Assembly (NCBI GenBank): GCA_964462295.1
Contig: CAYWXH010000074.1
Location: 1-8,464, forward strand
Direction of reading: 5' to 3'
Source: JALVIU01 sp964462295
GTDB lineage: Bacteria; Atribacterota; JALVIU01
Length of the DNA: 8,464 nt
The translations under genes were made by a program, and so were the position numbers. Positions 1 to 6,172 of the stretch are shown piece after piece (position 1 is the stretch's first letter; every line of letters begins with the position of its first letter). The notes under the pieces are model-generated. The model did not search any database. It worked only from the letters and a program-made list of their open reading frames with translations, and was not told where the DNA came from.

Positions 1-404
1 TCTGGACAGTATGGATCTGCAAAACTTACATGTGTAACAACAGGTCCATCGTAGAAAGTATCTTCTCTCCTATATGTCCTATTTACAATCTGATCAGATA
101 TAACAAAATCTCCTATTTTTACATGTGGCTGAAGACTTCCTGCAGCACAAGGTCCTATAATTCTCTCTACCCCAAGCTCTTTCATAGCCCAAAGATTTGC
201 CCTATATGGTATCTTATGTGGGGGAAGAGAGTGTTTTTCTCCATGTCTTGGTAAAAAAGCCACTTTCTTTCCTTCGACTTCTCCAATAGTGATAAGGTCA
301 CTTGTAGGCCCATAAGGTGTATCTACCTTAATCTTTTCAGCATGATCAAGAAGAGAATAAAAACCTGATCCCCCAAATACCCCAATTTTCACATCCTTTT
401 CCAT
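1..404 (-). CDS. mtnP: S-methyl-5'-thioadenosine phosphorylase, N-terminal part (cut by window edge)
   Basis: Partial gene: 134 N-terminal residues are visible and the rest lies before position 1. The product belongs to the MTAP / family-2 purine nucleoside phosphorylases, cytosolic enzymes that split a nucleoside with phosphate; MTAP releases adenine and 5-methylthioribose-1-phosphate in methionine and polyamine salvage. Seen here: a phosphate-loop motif GGSGFY at residues 11-16, the family signature LPRHGEKH at 51-58 followed by PYRAN at 66-70, and RTYRREDTFYDG at 109-120 with HVSFADPYC at 125-133. The last two resemble MTAP more than PNP. The residue that separates 6-amino from 6-oxo purine specificity is in the missing C-terminal part, so a PNP or methylthioinosine phosphorylase is not excluded. 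The ATG at 404 has a GGGAGG Shine-Dalgarno sequence 8 nt upstream. The lyase gene lies 102 nt upstream on the same strand, but this gene has its own promoter candidate. Confidence 0.9.
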   Translation of the reverse strand, partial: MEKDVKIGVFGGSGFYSLLDHAEKIKVDTPYGPTSDLITIGEVEGKKVAFLPRHGEKHSLPPHKIPYRANLWAMKELGVERIIGPCAAGSLQPHVKIGDFVISDQIVNRTYRREDTFYDGPVVTHVSFADPYCP

Positions 405-434
405 GACACAACCTCCCTACAGTTTTTTAATTTT

Positions 435-445
435 ATTATAACATA
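435..445 (-). promoter_or_regulatory. Extended -10 promoter for the mtnP-like gene
   Basis: On the minus strand the sequence reads TATGTTATAAT, a perfect extended -10 element (TG-N-TATAAT). Transcription would start near 428, leaving a leader of about 24 nt that includes the GGGAGG ribosome site. No good -35 hexamer lies 17 nt upstream, which is common for extended -10 promoters. It implies that the phosphorylase gene can be transcribed independently of the lyase and TRAP genes. Confidence 0.55.
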
Positions 446-506
446 AGAATTTTTATAAAAAAGATTCAGAAAGTCAACTTTAACTTACTCTTAATGGTTT
501 ATTATT

Positions 507-1388
507 TTAATCTGCGTATTCTTTCTCTTTATTTAGCAAATCAAAAAGGCCTACTATATCTGAAAACTCTTTAAATGTTATCATGCCTTTTTGGTTTGAA
601 TCAAGGTAGCCTCTCTCTTTTAGGGCTCTAAGGGCAGAAAGCATAGCACCAACACCAGAATAGAGGGCTGTAAGAGGAATAGCAAGAATCTTATAACCCA
701 TATCTTTTACCTCTTTAAAGGTAAATAATGGGGTCTTTCCTCCCTCGATAAGGTTTAGCATAACTGGGGCATTTACAAGTTTTGGGATCTGTTTTACCTG
801 GTCCTCTGTTTCTGGAGCATCCAAAAATACAAAATCTACACCTGACTTAGCATACAAATTTGCTCGCCTAATGGCCTCTTCAAATCCATATACAGAGATG
901 GCATCTGTCCTTGCACCAAGAATAAAATCTGGGTCTTCTTCCATCTTGGCATCATAAGCTGCATGAATCTTTGCAACCATCTCTTCCTCTGGAATAAGTT
1001 CTTTTCCCTCAAGGTGTCCACATCTTTTTGGCCAAACTTGGTCTTCTATAAACATACCAGATGCCCCTGCCCAAATATATTCCCTCACTGTTCTTTGGAC
1101 ATTTACTGGGCCACCATATCCCGTATCCCCATCTGCAAATATAGGGATATTTACAGCATGGGCAATATATCTTACTCTCTCCACCATCTCATAAAAGCTA
1201 ACAAGTCCTATATCCGGTGCTCCTAACAGTGAAGCAGCTGTACCATAACCTGTATGAAAAGCTACATCAAACCCTACCTTTTCTATAAGCTTGGCAGTAA
1301 GGGCATCGTGTGCACCCGGGGCAATTAAAAGATCGGTTCCTTCAAAAAGCCTTCTAAGTTTTTTTGTTTTATCATTTTTTATACCCAT
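507..1388 (-). CDS. Isocitrate lyase/PEP mutase family C-C lyase (methylisocitrate or 2,3-dimethylmalate lyase-like)
   Basis: A 293-residue cytosolic TIM-barrel enzyme of the ICL/PEP-mutase superfamily. Visible motifs are the Mg-binding stretch FADGDTGYGG (residues 84-93, with Asp86 and Asp88), IEDQ (114-117), the lyase signature KRCGH (121-125) with catalytic Cys123, and GARTDA (158-163). The Cys-containing loop is known from isocitrate, 2-methylisocitrate and 2,3-dimethylmalate lyases, which cleave a 2-hydroxy di- or tricarboxylate into a 2-oxoacid plus a second acid. It argues against PEP mutase or oxaloacetate decarboxylase activity. Length matches prpB-type enzymes (about 290-300), not the much longer isocitrate lyase. 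The ATG at 1388 was chosen because GGAG lies 12 nt upstream; an in-frame TTG at 1406 would add six residues but has no ribosome site. The gene follows the TRAP genes on the same strand, suggesting the substrate is what the transporter imports (inference). The exact substrate is unknown. Confidence 0.88.
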   Translation of the reverse strand: MGIKNDKTKKLRRLFEGTDLLIAPGAHDALTAKLIEKVGFDVAFHTGYGTAASLLGAPDIGLVSFYEMVERVRYIAHAVNIPIFADGDTGYGGPVNVQRTVREYIWAGASGMFIEDQVWPKRCGHLEGKELIPEEEMVAKIHAAYDAKMEEDPDFILGARTDAISVYGFEEAIRRANLYAKSGVDFVFLDAPETEDQVKQIPKLVNAPVMLNLIEGGKTPLFTFKEVKDMGYKILAIPLTALYSGVGAMLSALRALKERGYLDSNQKGMITFKEFSDIVGLFDLLNKEKEYAD

Positions 1389-1407
1389 AGTATTATTATA
1401 CTCCAAT

Positions 1408-1446
1408 ATTCCAAAAAATAAAAGAGGAACAGGAAAGGCCTGTTCC
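1408..1446 (-). terminator. Intrinsic terminator between dctP-like gene and lyase gene
   Basis: On the minus strand, just after the dctP-like stop codon, there is a perfect 8-bp stem GGAACAGG / CCTGTTCC (1439-1446 and 1426-1433) with a 5-nt loop. It is followed directly by the T-rich tract TCTTTTATTTTTT. This is a textbook rho-independent terminator for the TRAP operon. The lyase start lies only about 20 nt past the T tract, so the lyase depends on read-through or on a promoter I could not identify. Confidence 0.88.
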
Positions 1447-1459
1447 CCAAAAGAAAGTT

Positions 1460-2467
1460 TTATTTAGGCATAGTGGAGAGTTCTATAAATTTCTTACCTG
1501 TCTCTTCTCCTACTTCTTTTGCCCACTTATCCCATACAGGTTTTACCTTTTCTCTAAATGCCTTCATGGCCTCTGGATCAGGGATAATTTGTTGTAATCC
1601 TGCCTTTTTAAACTTTGGCCAAAACTCTTCTCTTTCCACCTTTTTTGCATTCTGTAAGAAGAAGTAATCATATTTCACTGCTGCCATCTCTATCACCTTT
1701 TGTACATCTTTAGGGAATGAATCCCATTTATCCTTTTTTATCCACAATGCATATCCATATGCACCAATAGGAATTTTTGTACAGTACTTAAGCACTTCAT
1801 AGAGGGACCTTCCATTTATAGTACCTGGATATGATACTACACCATCTATAGTATGTCTACTGAGTGCCTCATAAATCTCTGCAGATGATAGACTTACAGG
1901 AGATGCACCTAGTGCCCGGATAGCCTCTGATTCTGTTTTTCCTCCTGCCCTTATAATGAGCCCTTTTAAGTCTTCTGGTTTTCTTATAGGTTTATTGGTC
2001 CAGACGCATTCAAGTGGTAACACAGCTGTTGCAAGGAGTTTTATACCATATTTTTTCTCCAAAACCTCATTTGTAAAATTAAAAAGTGGGGAGCCAATCT
2101 TCATACGTGCCTCTAAGTCATATACATCTTTATACAAAAATGGAAGAGAGATCCCACCTATAATTGGCCAACTTCCAGTACAATGAGAAGTAGTTAAAAA
2201 TATCATATCTGCTGTTCCGGATAAAAGACCAGGGATAAGCTGTTTTGCCCCTAAAAGGGTTCCGGAATGGTAGTAGTCCATCTTTACCTTTCCTTTTCCA
2301 AGTGCATTTACATCATCCACAAATACCTTGGTAAGGGGGAAAATATCCGTATACTTTGGCGGGACATGACTTGCAATAACGATTTTTACAACTCCTGCAT
2401 ATGCAAATACTGAAAAAACCAAAACAAAGAGAGAAACCAAAAGTGCTAAACCTACCAATTTCTTCAT
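1460..2467 (-). CDS. dctP: TRAP transporter solute-binding protein, DctP family
   Basis: A 335-residue periplasmic binding protein that captures a carboxylate and delivers it to the DctQM membrane pair. Residues 1-24 form a Sec signal peptide (two Lys, a hydrophobic core, likely cleavage after AYA24). No lipobox Cys follows, so the mature protein is probably soluble in a periplasm. The DctP fold is supported by the region LKGLIIRAGG (167-176), whose Arg173 matches the family's conserved ligand-carboxylate-binding arginine. Further support comes from ALGASPVSLSSAEIYEAL (185-202) and DGVVSYPG (208-215), equivalent to the family's G-A-x-P-V-x-x-x-E-x-Y-x-A-L ... DG segment. The start at 2467 has AAAGGAGG 8 nt upstream. 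It is the third gene after dctQ and dctM, 71 nt downstream of dctM, and is closed by a strong terminator. The ligand cannot be read from sequence; a small organic acid is the usual cargo. Confidence 0.93.
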   Translation of the reverse strand: MKKLVGLALLVSLFVLVFSVFAYAGVVKIVIASHVPPKYTDIFPLTKVFVDDVNALGKGKVKMDYYHSGTLLGAKQLIPGLLSGTADMIFLTTSHCTGSWPIIGGISLPFLYKDVYDLEARMKIGSPLFNFTNEVLEKKYGIKLLATAVLPLECVWTNKPIRKPEDLKGLIIRAGGKTESEAIRALGASPVSLSSAEIYEALSRHTIDGVVSYPGTINGRSLYEVLKYCTKIPIGAYGYALWIKKDKWDSFPKDVQKVIEMAAVKYDYFFLQNAKKVEREEFWPKFKKAGLQQIIPDPEAMKAFREKVKPVWDKWAKEVGEETGKKFIELSTMPK

Positions 2468-2491
2468 ACCTAAAACCTCCTTTTTTATTTT

Positions 2492-2508
2492 ATTTTTTAA
2501 GAAAAAAT
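2492..2508 (-). repeat. All-A:U inverted repeat upstream of dctP-like gene
   Basis: Seven perfectly complementary bases (2492-2498 and 2502-2508, ATTTTTT / AAAAAAT) around a 3-nt loop lie in the 71-nt dctM-dctP gap, 17 nt before the dctP Shine-Dalgarno. The stem is weak because it contains no G:C pairs. It is followed by more A/T, not a terminator-like GC stem. It could affect mRNA processing between the permease and binding-protein cistrons or could be chance in AT-rich DNA. Confidence 0.35.
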
Positions 2509-2525
2509 CAACTATACTTTTTAAA

Positions 2526-2537
2526 TATCACCTCCCT
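2526..2537 (-). promoter_or_regulatory. Orphan Shine-Dalgarno sequence after the dctM-like gene
   Basis: Immediately after the dctM stop codon the minus strand reads AGGGAGGTGATATTTAA. GGAGGTGAT is a full-length match to the conserved 16S rRNA 3' end, but no ATG, GTG or TTG follows at a usable distance; ATATTT sits where a start codon would be. The dctQ leader has the near-identical AGGGAGGGTGATATGG with a real ATG. This one may be a relic of a lost start, or a ribosome standby or reinitiation site. Confidence 0.5.
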
Positions 2538-2538
2538 C

Positions 2539-3843
2539 TTATCCCATCTTCCCTGGTAGCCAAAGTGCAAGCTCTGGCCAAAACATAAATAGCAATAAAG
2601 CAAGAATATCAACAATTATAAAAGGAGCGGTTCCCTTTATAATCTCCCCTAAAGAGACCTGGTCCCCTACTATACTCTTCATGGTATATAAATTAAGCCC
2701 TACAGGAGGGGTTATAACCGCAATCTCAACATTTAATACTACCAAAATACCATACCATAATGGACTAAACCCTAAAGCGGTAATAGTAGGAAGTAGTATA
2801 GGTGTTGTTACAATAATAAGAGATGCACCATCTATAAGACACCCCAGTACAATAAGTACAGCCATTATTATAAGCATAACAATCATCCTATGTAAATGAA
2901 GATTTGTAAGCCACATCGCCACCATTTCAGGGAGTCTTATAAGATTTAAAAATTGACTAAAGGCATAAGCAGATGCAAGTATTATAAGTATAACCACTGT
3001 AACATGTGTTGCCTTAAAAAGAGCAGAACGAAATGTTTCCCAATTGAGTCTCCCATAAACTAATGCAATGAAAAATGCACCAAATACACCTATAGCACCT
3101 GCCTCTGTAGGTGTTGCAATACCTGTATAAATTGTACCCAAAACCACAAGGATAAGCAACAATACAGGCCACAATCTCTTAAGGGATGCCATTTTTTCTG
3201 AAAATGTAACTTCTCCATGTTCTCTTGGGGCAAGGGAGGGATTTCTCAATACCTTTATATATACATAGGCGGCCATCATGGTAGCAAGAACAATTCCTGG
3301 TATGATGCCTCCAATAAACAGTTTTCCAACAGATTCTCCAGATATAGCACCATAAAGGATAAAAGAAATACTTGGGGGAATAAGCACGGCAAGTGCACCT
3401 GCTGCTGCAACAGAGCCTGCTGCAAGTCCCTTATCATATTTACGTTTCAGCATTTCAGGTACGGCCATAGTACCAATGGTTGCAACTCCTGCTATACTTA
3501 CACCACTCATAGCCCCAAAGAGTGCACAAGAATAGATACTTGCAATGGCAAGCCCACCGGGTATCTTATTTAACCATTTACTAAATGCATTGTATATGTC
3601 TTTCCCTATGCCCGTAATAAAGATAATCTCCCCCATAAGGATAAAAAGAGGAATAGCCACAAGGGTAAAACTATCAAGCTGTGCAAAGATAGATGCAGGA
3701 AGTTGGAAAAGACCCCTAATACCTGTAATAAGATATATCCCAAAAAGCCCTGACAACCCTAATGAAACAAAAATAGGAGAACCCAGACCCAAAAGAACAA
3801 ATAACAAAGTCATTGCCAAAGATAAAACCATGCCTGTACTCAT
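2539..3843 (-). CDS. dctM: TRAP transporter large permease subunit, DctM family
   Basis: A 434-residue polytopic inner-membrane protein with about a dozen hydrophobic segments, matching the usual DctM length (about 425-440). It is the ion-coupled translocation subunit that receives substrate from DctP and uses the sodium or proton gradient. Family-typical stretches are GSPIFVSLGLSG near the N-terminus, the loop after IPLFILMGEI (residues 64-73), GAMSGVSIAGVATIGTMAVP around 110-129, and VLIPPSISFILYGAISGESV around 153-172. The two G-x-S/P-rich helical hairpins are the transport-site signatures of the IT superfamily. The start at 3843 lies 2 nt after the dctQ stop. Its ribosome site (CAGGAGGA) is inside the last codons of dctQ, indicating translational coupling. 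No truncation or frameshift is seen. Confidence 0.95.
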   Translation of the reverse strand: MSTGMVLSLAMTLLFVLLGLGSPIFVSLGLSGLFGIYLITGIRGLFQLPASIFAQLDSFTLVAIPLFILMGEIIFITGIGKDIYNAFSKWLNKIPGGLAIASIYSCALFGAMSGVSIAGVATIGTMAVPEMLKRKYDKGLAAGSVAAAGALAVLIPPSISFILYGAISGESVGKLFIGGIIPGIVLATMMAAYVYIKVLRNPSLAPREHGEVTFSEKMASLKRLWPVLLLILVVLGTIYTGIATPTEAGAIGVFGAFFIALVYGRLNWETFRSALFKATHVTVVILIILASAYAFSQFLNLIRLPEMVAMWLTNLHLHRMIVMLIIMAVLIVLGCLIDGASLIIVTTPILLPTITALGFSPLWYGILVVLNVEIAVITPPVGLNLYTMKSIVGDQVSLGEIIKGTAPFIIVDILALLLFMFWPELALWLPGKMG

Positions 3844-3845
3844 AG

Positions 3846-4346
3846 CTATTCCTCCTGCCCCATTATTTTATCAAATATACGCATAAAAAATTCTAAGGCC
3901 ACCATAAAAGAGCCTATAGTTATCAAAAAATAAGGAATATAATAAGGTGTACCCAAAAGTGAAGGCATACGCATATTGGTCATATAAGCAATCTTAGTAG
4001 CCTTCCATGCCTCCCATGCGAGAACAATAGAAAAGATTATCCCTGCAATGGAATTTATTATATCTACTACTACCTTACTTCTCCCTCCTAATCTCTCATA
4101 AATGAGGGTAAATTTTATGTGTTTCTTTTCCTTTATCATATATGAAGCACCTAAAAAGGTAATAAAGACAAGCATTAAAGATGTAACCTCTGTAGTCCAA
4201 AAAATGGGCTTTCTAAATATATATCGCATAAAAACATTGTAAAATACCATTATACCAATAAAAATAGTACCTGCCATGCTCAAAATAAAGAAGAATTTTG
4301 AGATACCATGTACTACAGCACCCAATGTATTTTTCTTTCTCTCCAT
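3846..4346 (-). CDS. dctQ: TRAP transporter small permease subunit, DctQ family
   Basis: A 166-residue inner-membrane protein with four hydrophobic helices (about residues 17-39, 50-70, 93-115 and 134-156). It is the partner that DctM needs in the TRAP membrane complex. The family hallmark is FRKPIFWTTE (44-53) followed by LGASYMIKEKKHIKF (65-79), matching the usual R-x-P-x-x-W-x-x-E and G-A-x-x-x-x-x-x-x-H-I patterns. I chose the ATG at 4346 over the ATG at 4376, which would give 176 residues, for two reasons. GGGAGGG sits 5 nt before 4346, and the predicted transcription start near 4380 would leave almost no leader for the upstream ATG. It is the first gene of the dctQMP operon. Confidence 0.92.
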   Translation of the reverse strand: MERKKNTLGAVVHGISKFFFILSMAGTIFIGIMVFYNVFMRYIFRKPIFWTTEVTSLMLVFITFLGASYMIKEKKHIKFTLIYERLGGRSKVVVDIINSIAGIIFSIVLAWEAWKATKIAYMTNMRMPSLLGTPYYIPYFLITIGSFMVALEFFMRIFDKIMGQEE

Positions 4347-4386
4347 ATCACCCTCCCTATCTATTTTATCTATCATATTTTTTTTA

Positions 4387-4415
4387 AAGATATACTAAAA
4401 TGAAAAAAATGTCAA
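4387..4415 (-). promoter_or_regulatory. Sigma70-type promoter of the dctQMP operon
   Basis: The minus strand shows a perfect -35 TTGACA (4410-4415), a 17-nt spacer and a -10 TATCTT (4387-4392, 4 of 6 to consensus). Transcription would begin near 4380, about 34 nt before the preferred dctQ start. The -35 overlaps a candidate divergent promoter for the HD-GYP/PilZ gene. Confidence 0.65.
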
Positions 4416-4439
4416 GAGTTTTGTCTTTTCAGCCGAAGA
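4412..4439 (+). promoter_or_regulatory. Possible sigma28 (FliA)-like promoter of the HD-GYP/PilZ gene
   Basis: GCCGAAGA at 4432-4439 matches 6 of 8 positions of the flagellar -10 consensus GCCGATAA and is a GC-rich island in an otherwise A/T spacer. TCAAGAGT at 4412-4419, 12 nt upstream, matches 5 of 8 of TAAAGTTT. The expected start near 4446 would give a leader of about 20 nt that includes AAAGGTG. The spacing is one longer than ideal. A weaker sigma70 alternative is TTGTCT (4421-4426), a 17-nt spacer and TAAAAA (4444-4449). Confidence 0.35.
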
Positions 4440-4466
4440 TATTTAAAAATTATAAAGGTGCCATCT

Positions 4467-6110
4467 ATGTTAAATTTAAACAGAAATATACTATCTCTTC
4501 CCACATATATTTTAGGAAATCTAGGGAAAAAAGGGTTTAAAGAATTTTTAGGGTTCGAAAACGAGGAATTATTGAAATCCTTTTATATAAAGAATGTGCA
4601 GATATTCATATCTTCTATAGGAAAAAGAGAATACCTTTCTTTTCCCGAAAAGGGAACTATAATATTCAAACCAAAAGTAGAAGAGGGAATTTTGACCCCT
4701 GAGATCCTAAAGGAAGCTGTGGGTTTCAAAGAAAAGGAAAATATCATCCCTATTTTGGTATCCCTTTCTCCATTTAGAGAGGCATTAATTCTTCTTAGCA
4801 TAAAGGGAGAGAGATACTTAAAAGAATCAGAATTGGTTCTTCTTAAACTATACTTCAAAGAAAGACTGAATCGTATATACTATCATGGTAAAAAATTCAT
4901 AAGAGAAGGAGAATATATTACATCTATACTTCATCTTTTGGATAAAAAGGATAGATCTTTTACTGAAAAAATAAATATATTACTTAATATAGTAGATAAA
5001 CTTCGAAGACAAATAGAGATATATGGCATAGATCTCACAGAATTTTTATTTAACATTATAAGTTATGACCTTGGAAAAATCTTTTTTAGAGATGAGGTAT
5101 TATCAGGGGCTAAAACACTAGAACCGGAAGATAGATTGGCAATATTAAATCACCCCTATTATTCGATAGACCTCATACAGCATATAACTTTTGTAGGAAA
5201 AATAAGAGAAGCTATAAAGACCCATCATGAAAATTACGATGGAGGAGGATACCCAAGAGGTATAGGGGGAGAAGATATACCAAAAGAGGCAAGATTTTTA
5301 AGGATTCTTGATACTCTGAGTTCCCTTATGGTGTTTAGGCATTACAGGGAACGGCTTGATTTCGAAAAGGCAAAAGAGACAATAACAGAAAATAAGGGGA
5401 AAATTTTTGACCCAAAACTTGTAGATTTTATTATGAGCTATTTAGAAAACATAGAAAATCCCATATCCCCTTCATTAAAAAAGTACAAAAACAAAGAGGT
5501 AACCCTTACATTAAAGAAACACCCAAAAAATAAAATAGAAGGTAAAATCAAAGAGAATATGGGAAGAATACTTAGCATAATTGGAAATCAATACTTTACA
5601 GTCTGGGATGAAAGACAAATCCCTCCATTGCCCAAAGATAAAGTCTTTCTTTATTTTCCTACACTAGGAGAAGAAATCGAAGGGAAAGTCGTAGATGTAA
5701 ACTATGACCCACATCTTACAGTAAAAGTAGATATCTCAAAAGAAGATTACATAGAAGTAAGAAGAAATCCTCGGGTACCATGGATCATTCCTATAGAGAT
5801 ATTCGATGGAGAGACTACTTGTATGGCCTTAAGTACAGATATAAGCTCTGAAGGGGCACAGATAATTCCCCTTGGTTCTGGTATTAAAAAACGGTTTAAG
5901 AGAGAGATAATAGATATAGATTTTACACTCCCGCCAAATACAACATCTTCTGTCCATTTTCATATGAAAGGAAAAGTTATTCGTTATTCCAAAAGTTACT
6001 CCCCTCCATTTTATAAAATAGTAAAATTCATAAACATGAAAGAAAAAGACCGTATATTGTTAGAAGATTTTATCCGTGAAAGACAGATAGATATACTCTT
6101 TTTAGAATAA
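4467..6110 (+). CDS. GAF-like / degenerate HD-GYP / YcgR-N-like / PilZ c-di-GMP signalling protein
   Basis: A 547-residue cytoplasmic protein with no membrane segments. Regions in order: a weakly GAF-like N-terminus (about 60-140), an HD-GYP domain (about 150-325), a YcgR-N/YpfA-like beta region (about 340-425) and a PilZ domain (about 430-530). HD-GYP proteins hydrolyse c-di-GMP using a metal-binding His/Asp set. Here the HD pair is Tyr200-Asp201, and no His is found where the first helix ligand should be. His229, His253-His254, Asp258, GYP (261-263) and Asp282 remain with normal spacing. The PilZ part keeps both ligand motifs: RRNPR (432-436, RxxxR) and DISSEG (458-463, D/NxSxxG). This suggests a c-di-GMP receptor rather than an active phosphodiesterase (inference). 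The ATG at 4467 was preferred because AAAGGTG is 6 nt upstream; an in-frame GTG at 4458 has no ribosome site. The gene is divergent from the TRAP operon and 62 nt before crcB. I recognise no named orthologue. Confidence 0.87.
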   Translation: MLNLNRNILSLPTYILGNLGKKGFKEFLGFENEELLKSFYIKNVQIFISSIGKREYLSFPEKGTIIFKPKVEEGILTPEILKEAVGFKEKENIIPILVSLSPFREALILLSIKGERYLKESELVLLKLYFKERLNRIYYHGKKFIREGEYITSILHLLDKKDRSFTEKINILLNIVDKLRRQIEIYGIDLTEFLFNIISYDLGKIFFRDEVLSGAKTLEPEDRLAILNHPYYSIDLIQHITFVGKIREAIKTHHENYDGGGYPRGIGGEDIPKEARFLRILDTLSSLMVFRHYRERLDFEKAKETITENKGKIFDPKLVDFIMSYLENIENPISPSLKKYKNKEVTLTLKKHPKNKIEGKIKENMGRILSIIGNQYFTVWDERQIPPLPKDKVFLYFPTLGEEIEGKVVDVNYDPHLTVKVDISKEDYIEVRRNPRVPWIIPIEIFDGETTCMALSTDISSEGAQIIPLGSGIKKRFKREIIDIDFTLPPNTTSSVHFHMKGKVIRYSKSYSPPFYKIVKFINMKEKDRILLEDFIRERQIDILFLE

Positions 6111-6116
6111 ACACTC

Positions 6117-6145
6117 TTGAAACATTTAATTACTTATGTTATGCT
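6117..6145 (+). promoter_or_regulatory. Sigma70-type promoter of the crcB-DUF190 unit
   Basis: TTGAAA (6117-6122, 5 of 6 to consensus), an exact 17-nt spacer and TATGCT (6140-6145, 4 of 6) lie in the 62-nt gap after the HD-GYP/PilZ gene. Transcription would start near 6152, about 20 nt before the TTG start. The leader is too short to hold a fluoride riboswitch. Confidence 0.55.
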
Positions 6146-6152
6146 TTAAAGC
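6143..6152 (+). promoter_or_regulatory. Palindrome over -10 and start site of crcB promoter
   Basis: GCTTTAAAGC is a perfect 10-bp palindrome overlapping the -10 hexamer and the predicted transcription start. Its position would suit a repressor site, but it is short and could be chance. Confidence 0.3.
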
Positions 6153-6172
6153 AAAAAACAGGAGGATAAAGA

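Noticed and set aside
472..477. TTGACT on the minus strand as the -35 for the mtnP-like gene
   Set aside because: It is 31 nt from the perfect extended -10, far outside the usable 16-18 nt range.
1395..1400. TATAAT as a conventional lyase promoter
   Set aside because: It lies only six bases before the ATG and has no -35 match at 16-18 nt; it would work only as a leaderless start, so it is kept as a possibility and not annotated.
3217..3573. Plus-strand open frame of 118 codons inside dctM
   Set aside because: Antisense to a clear permease gene; its translation has no recognisable domain and is an artefact of hydrophobic codons on the other strand.
4347..4376. Ten-residue N-terminal extension of DctQ starting at the 4376 ATG
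   Set aside because: No Shine-Dalgarno sequence, and it starts about 4 nt from the predicted transcription start, while the ATG at 4346 has a strong ribosome site.
6100..6172. Fluoride riboswitch upstream of crcB
   Set aside because: Looked for the conserved fluoride-aptamer core and pseudoknot; neither is present and the predicted leader is too short.
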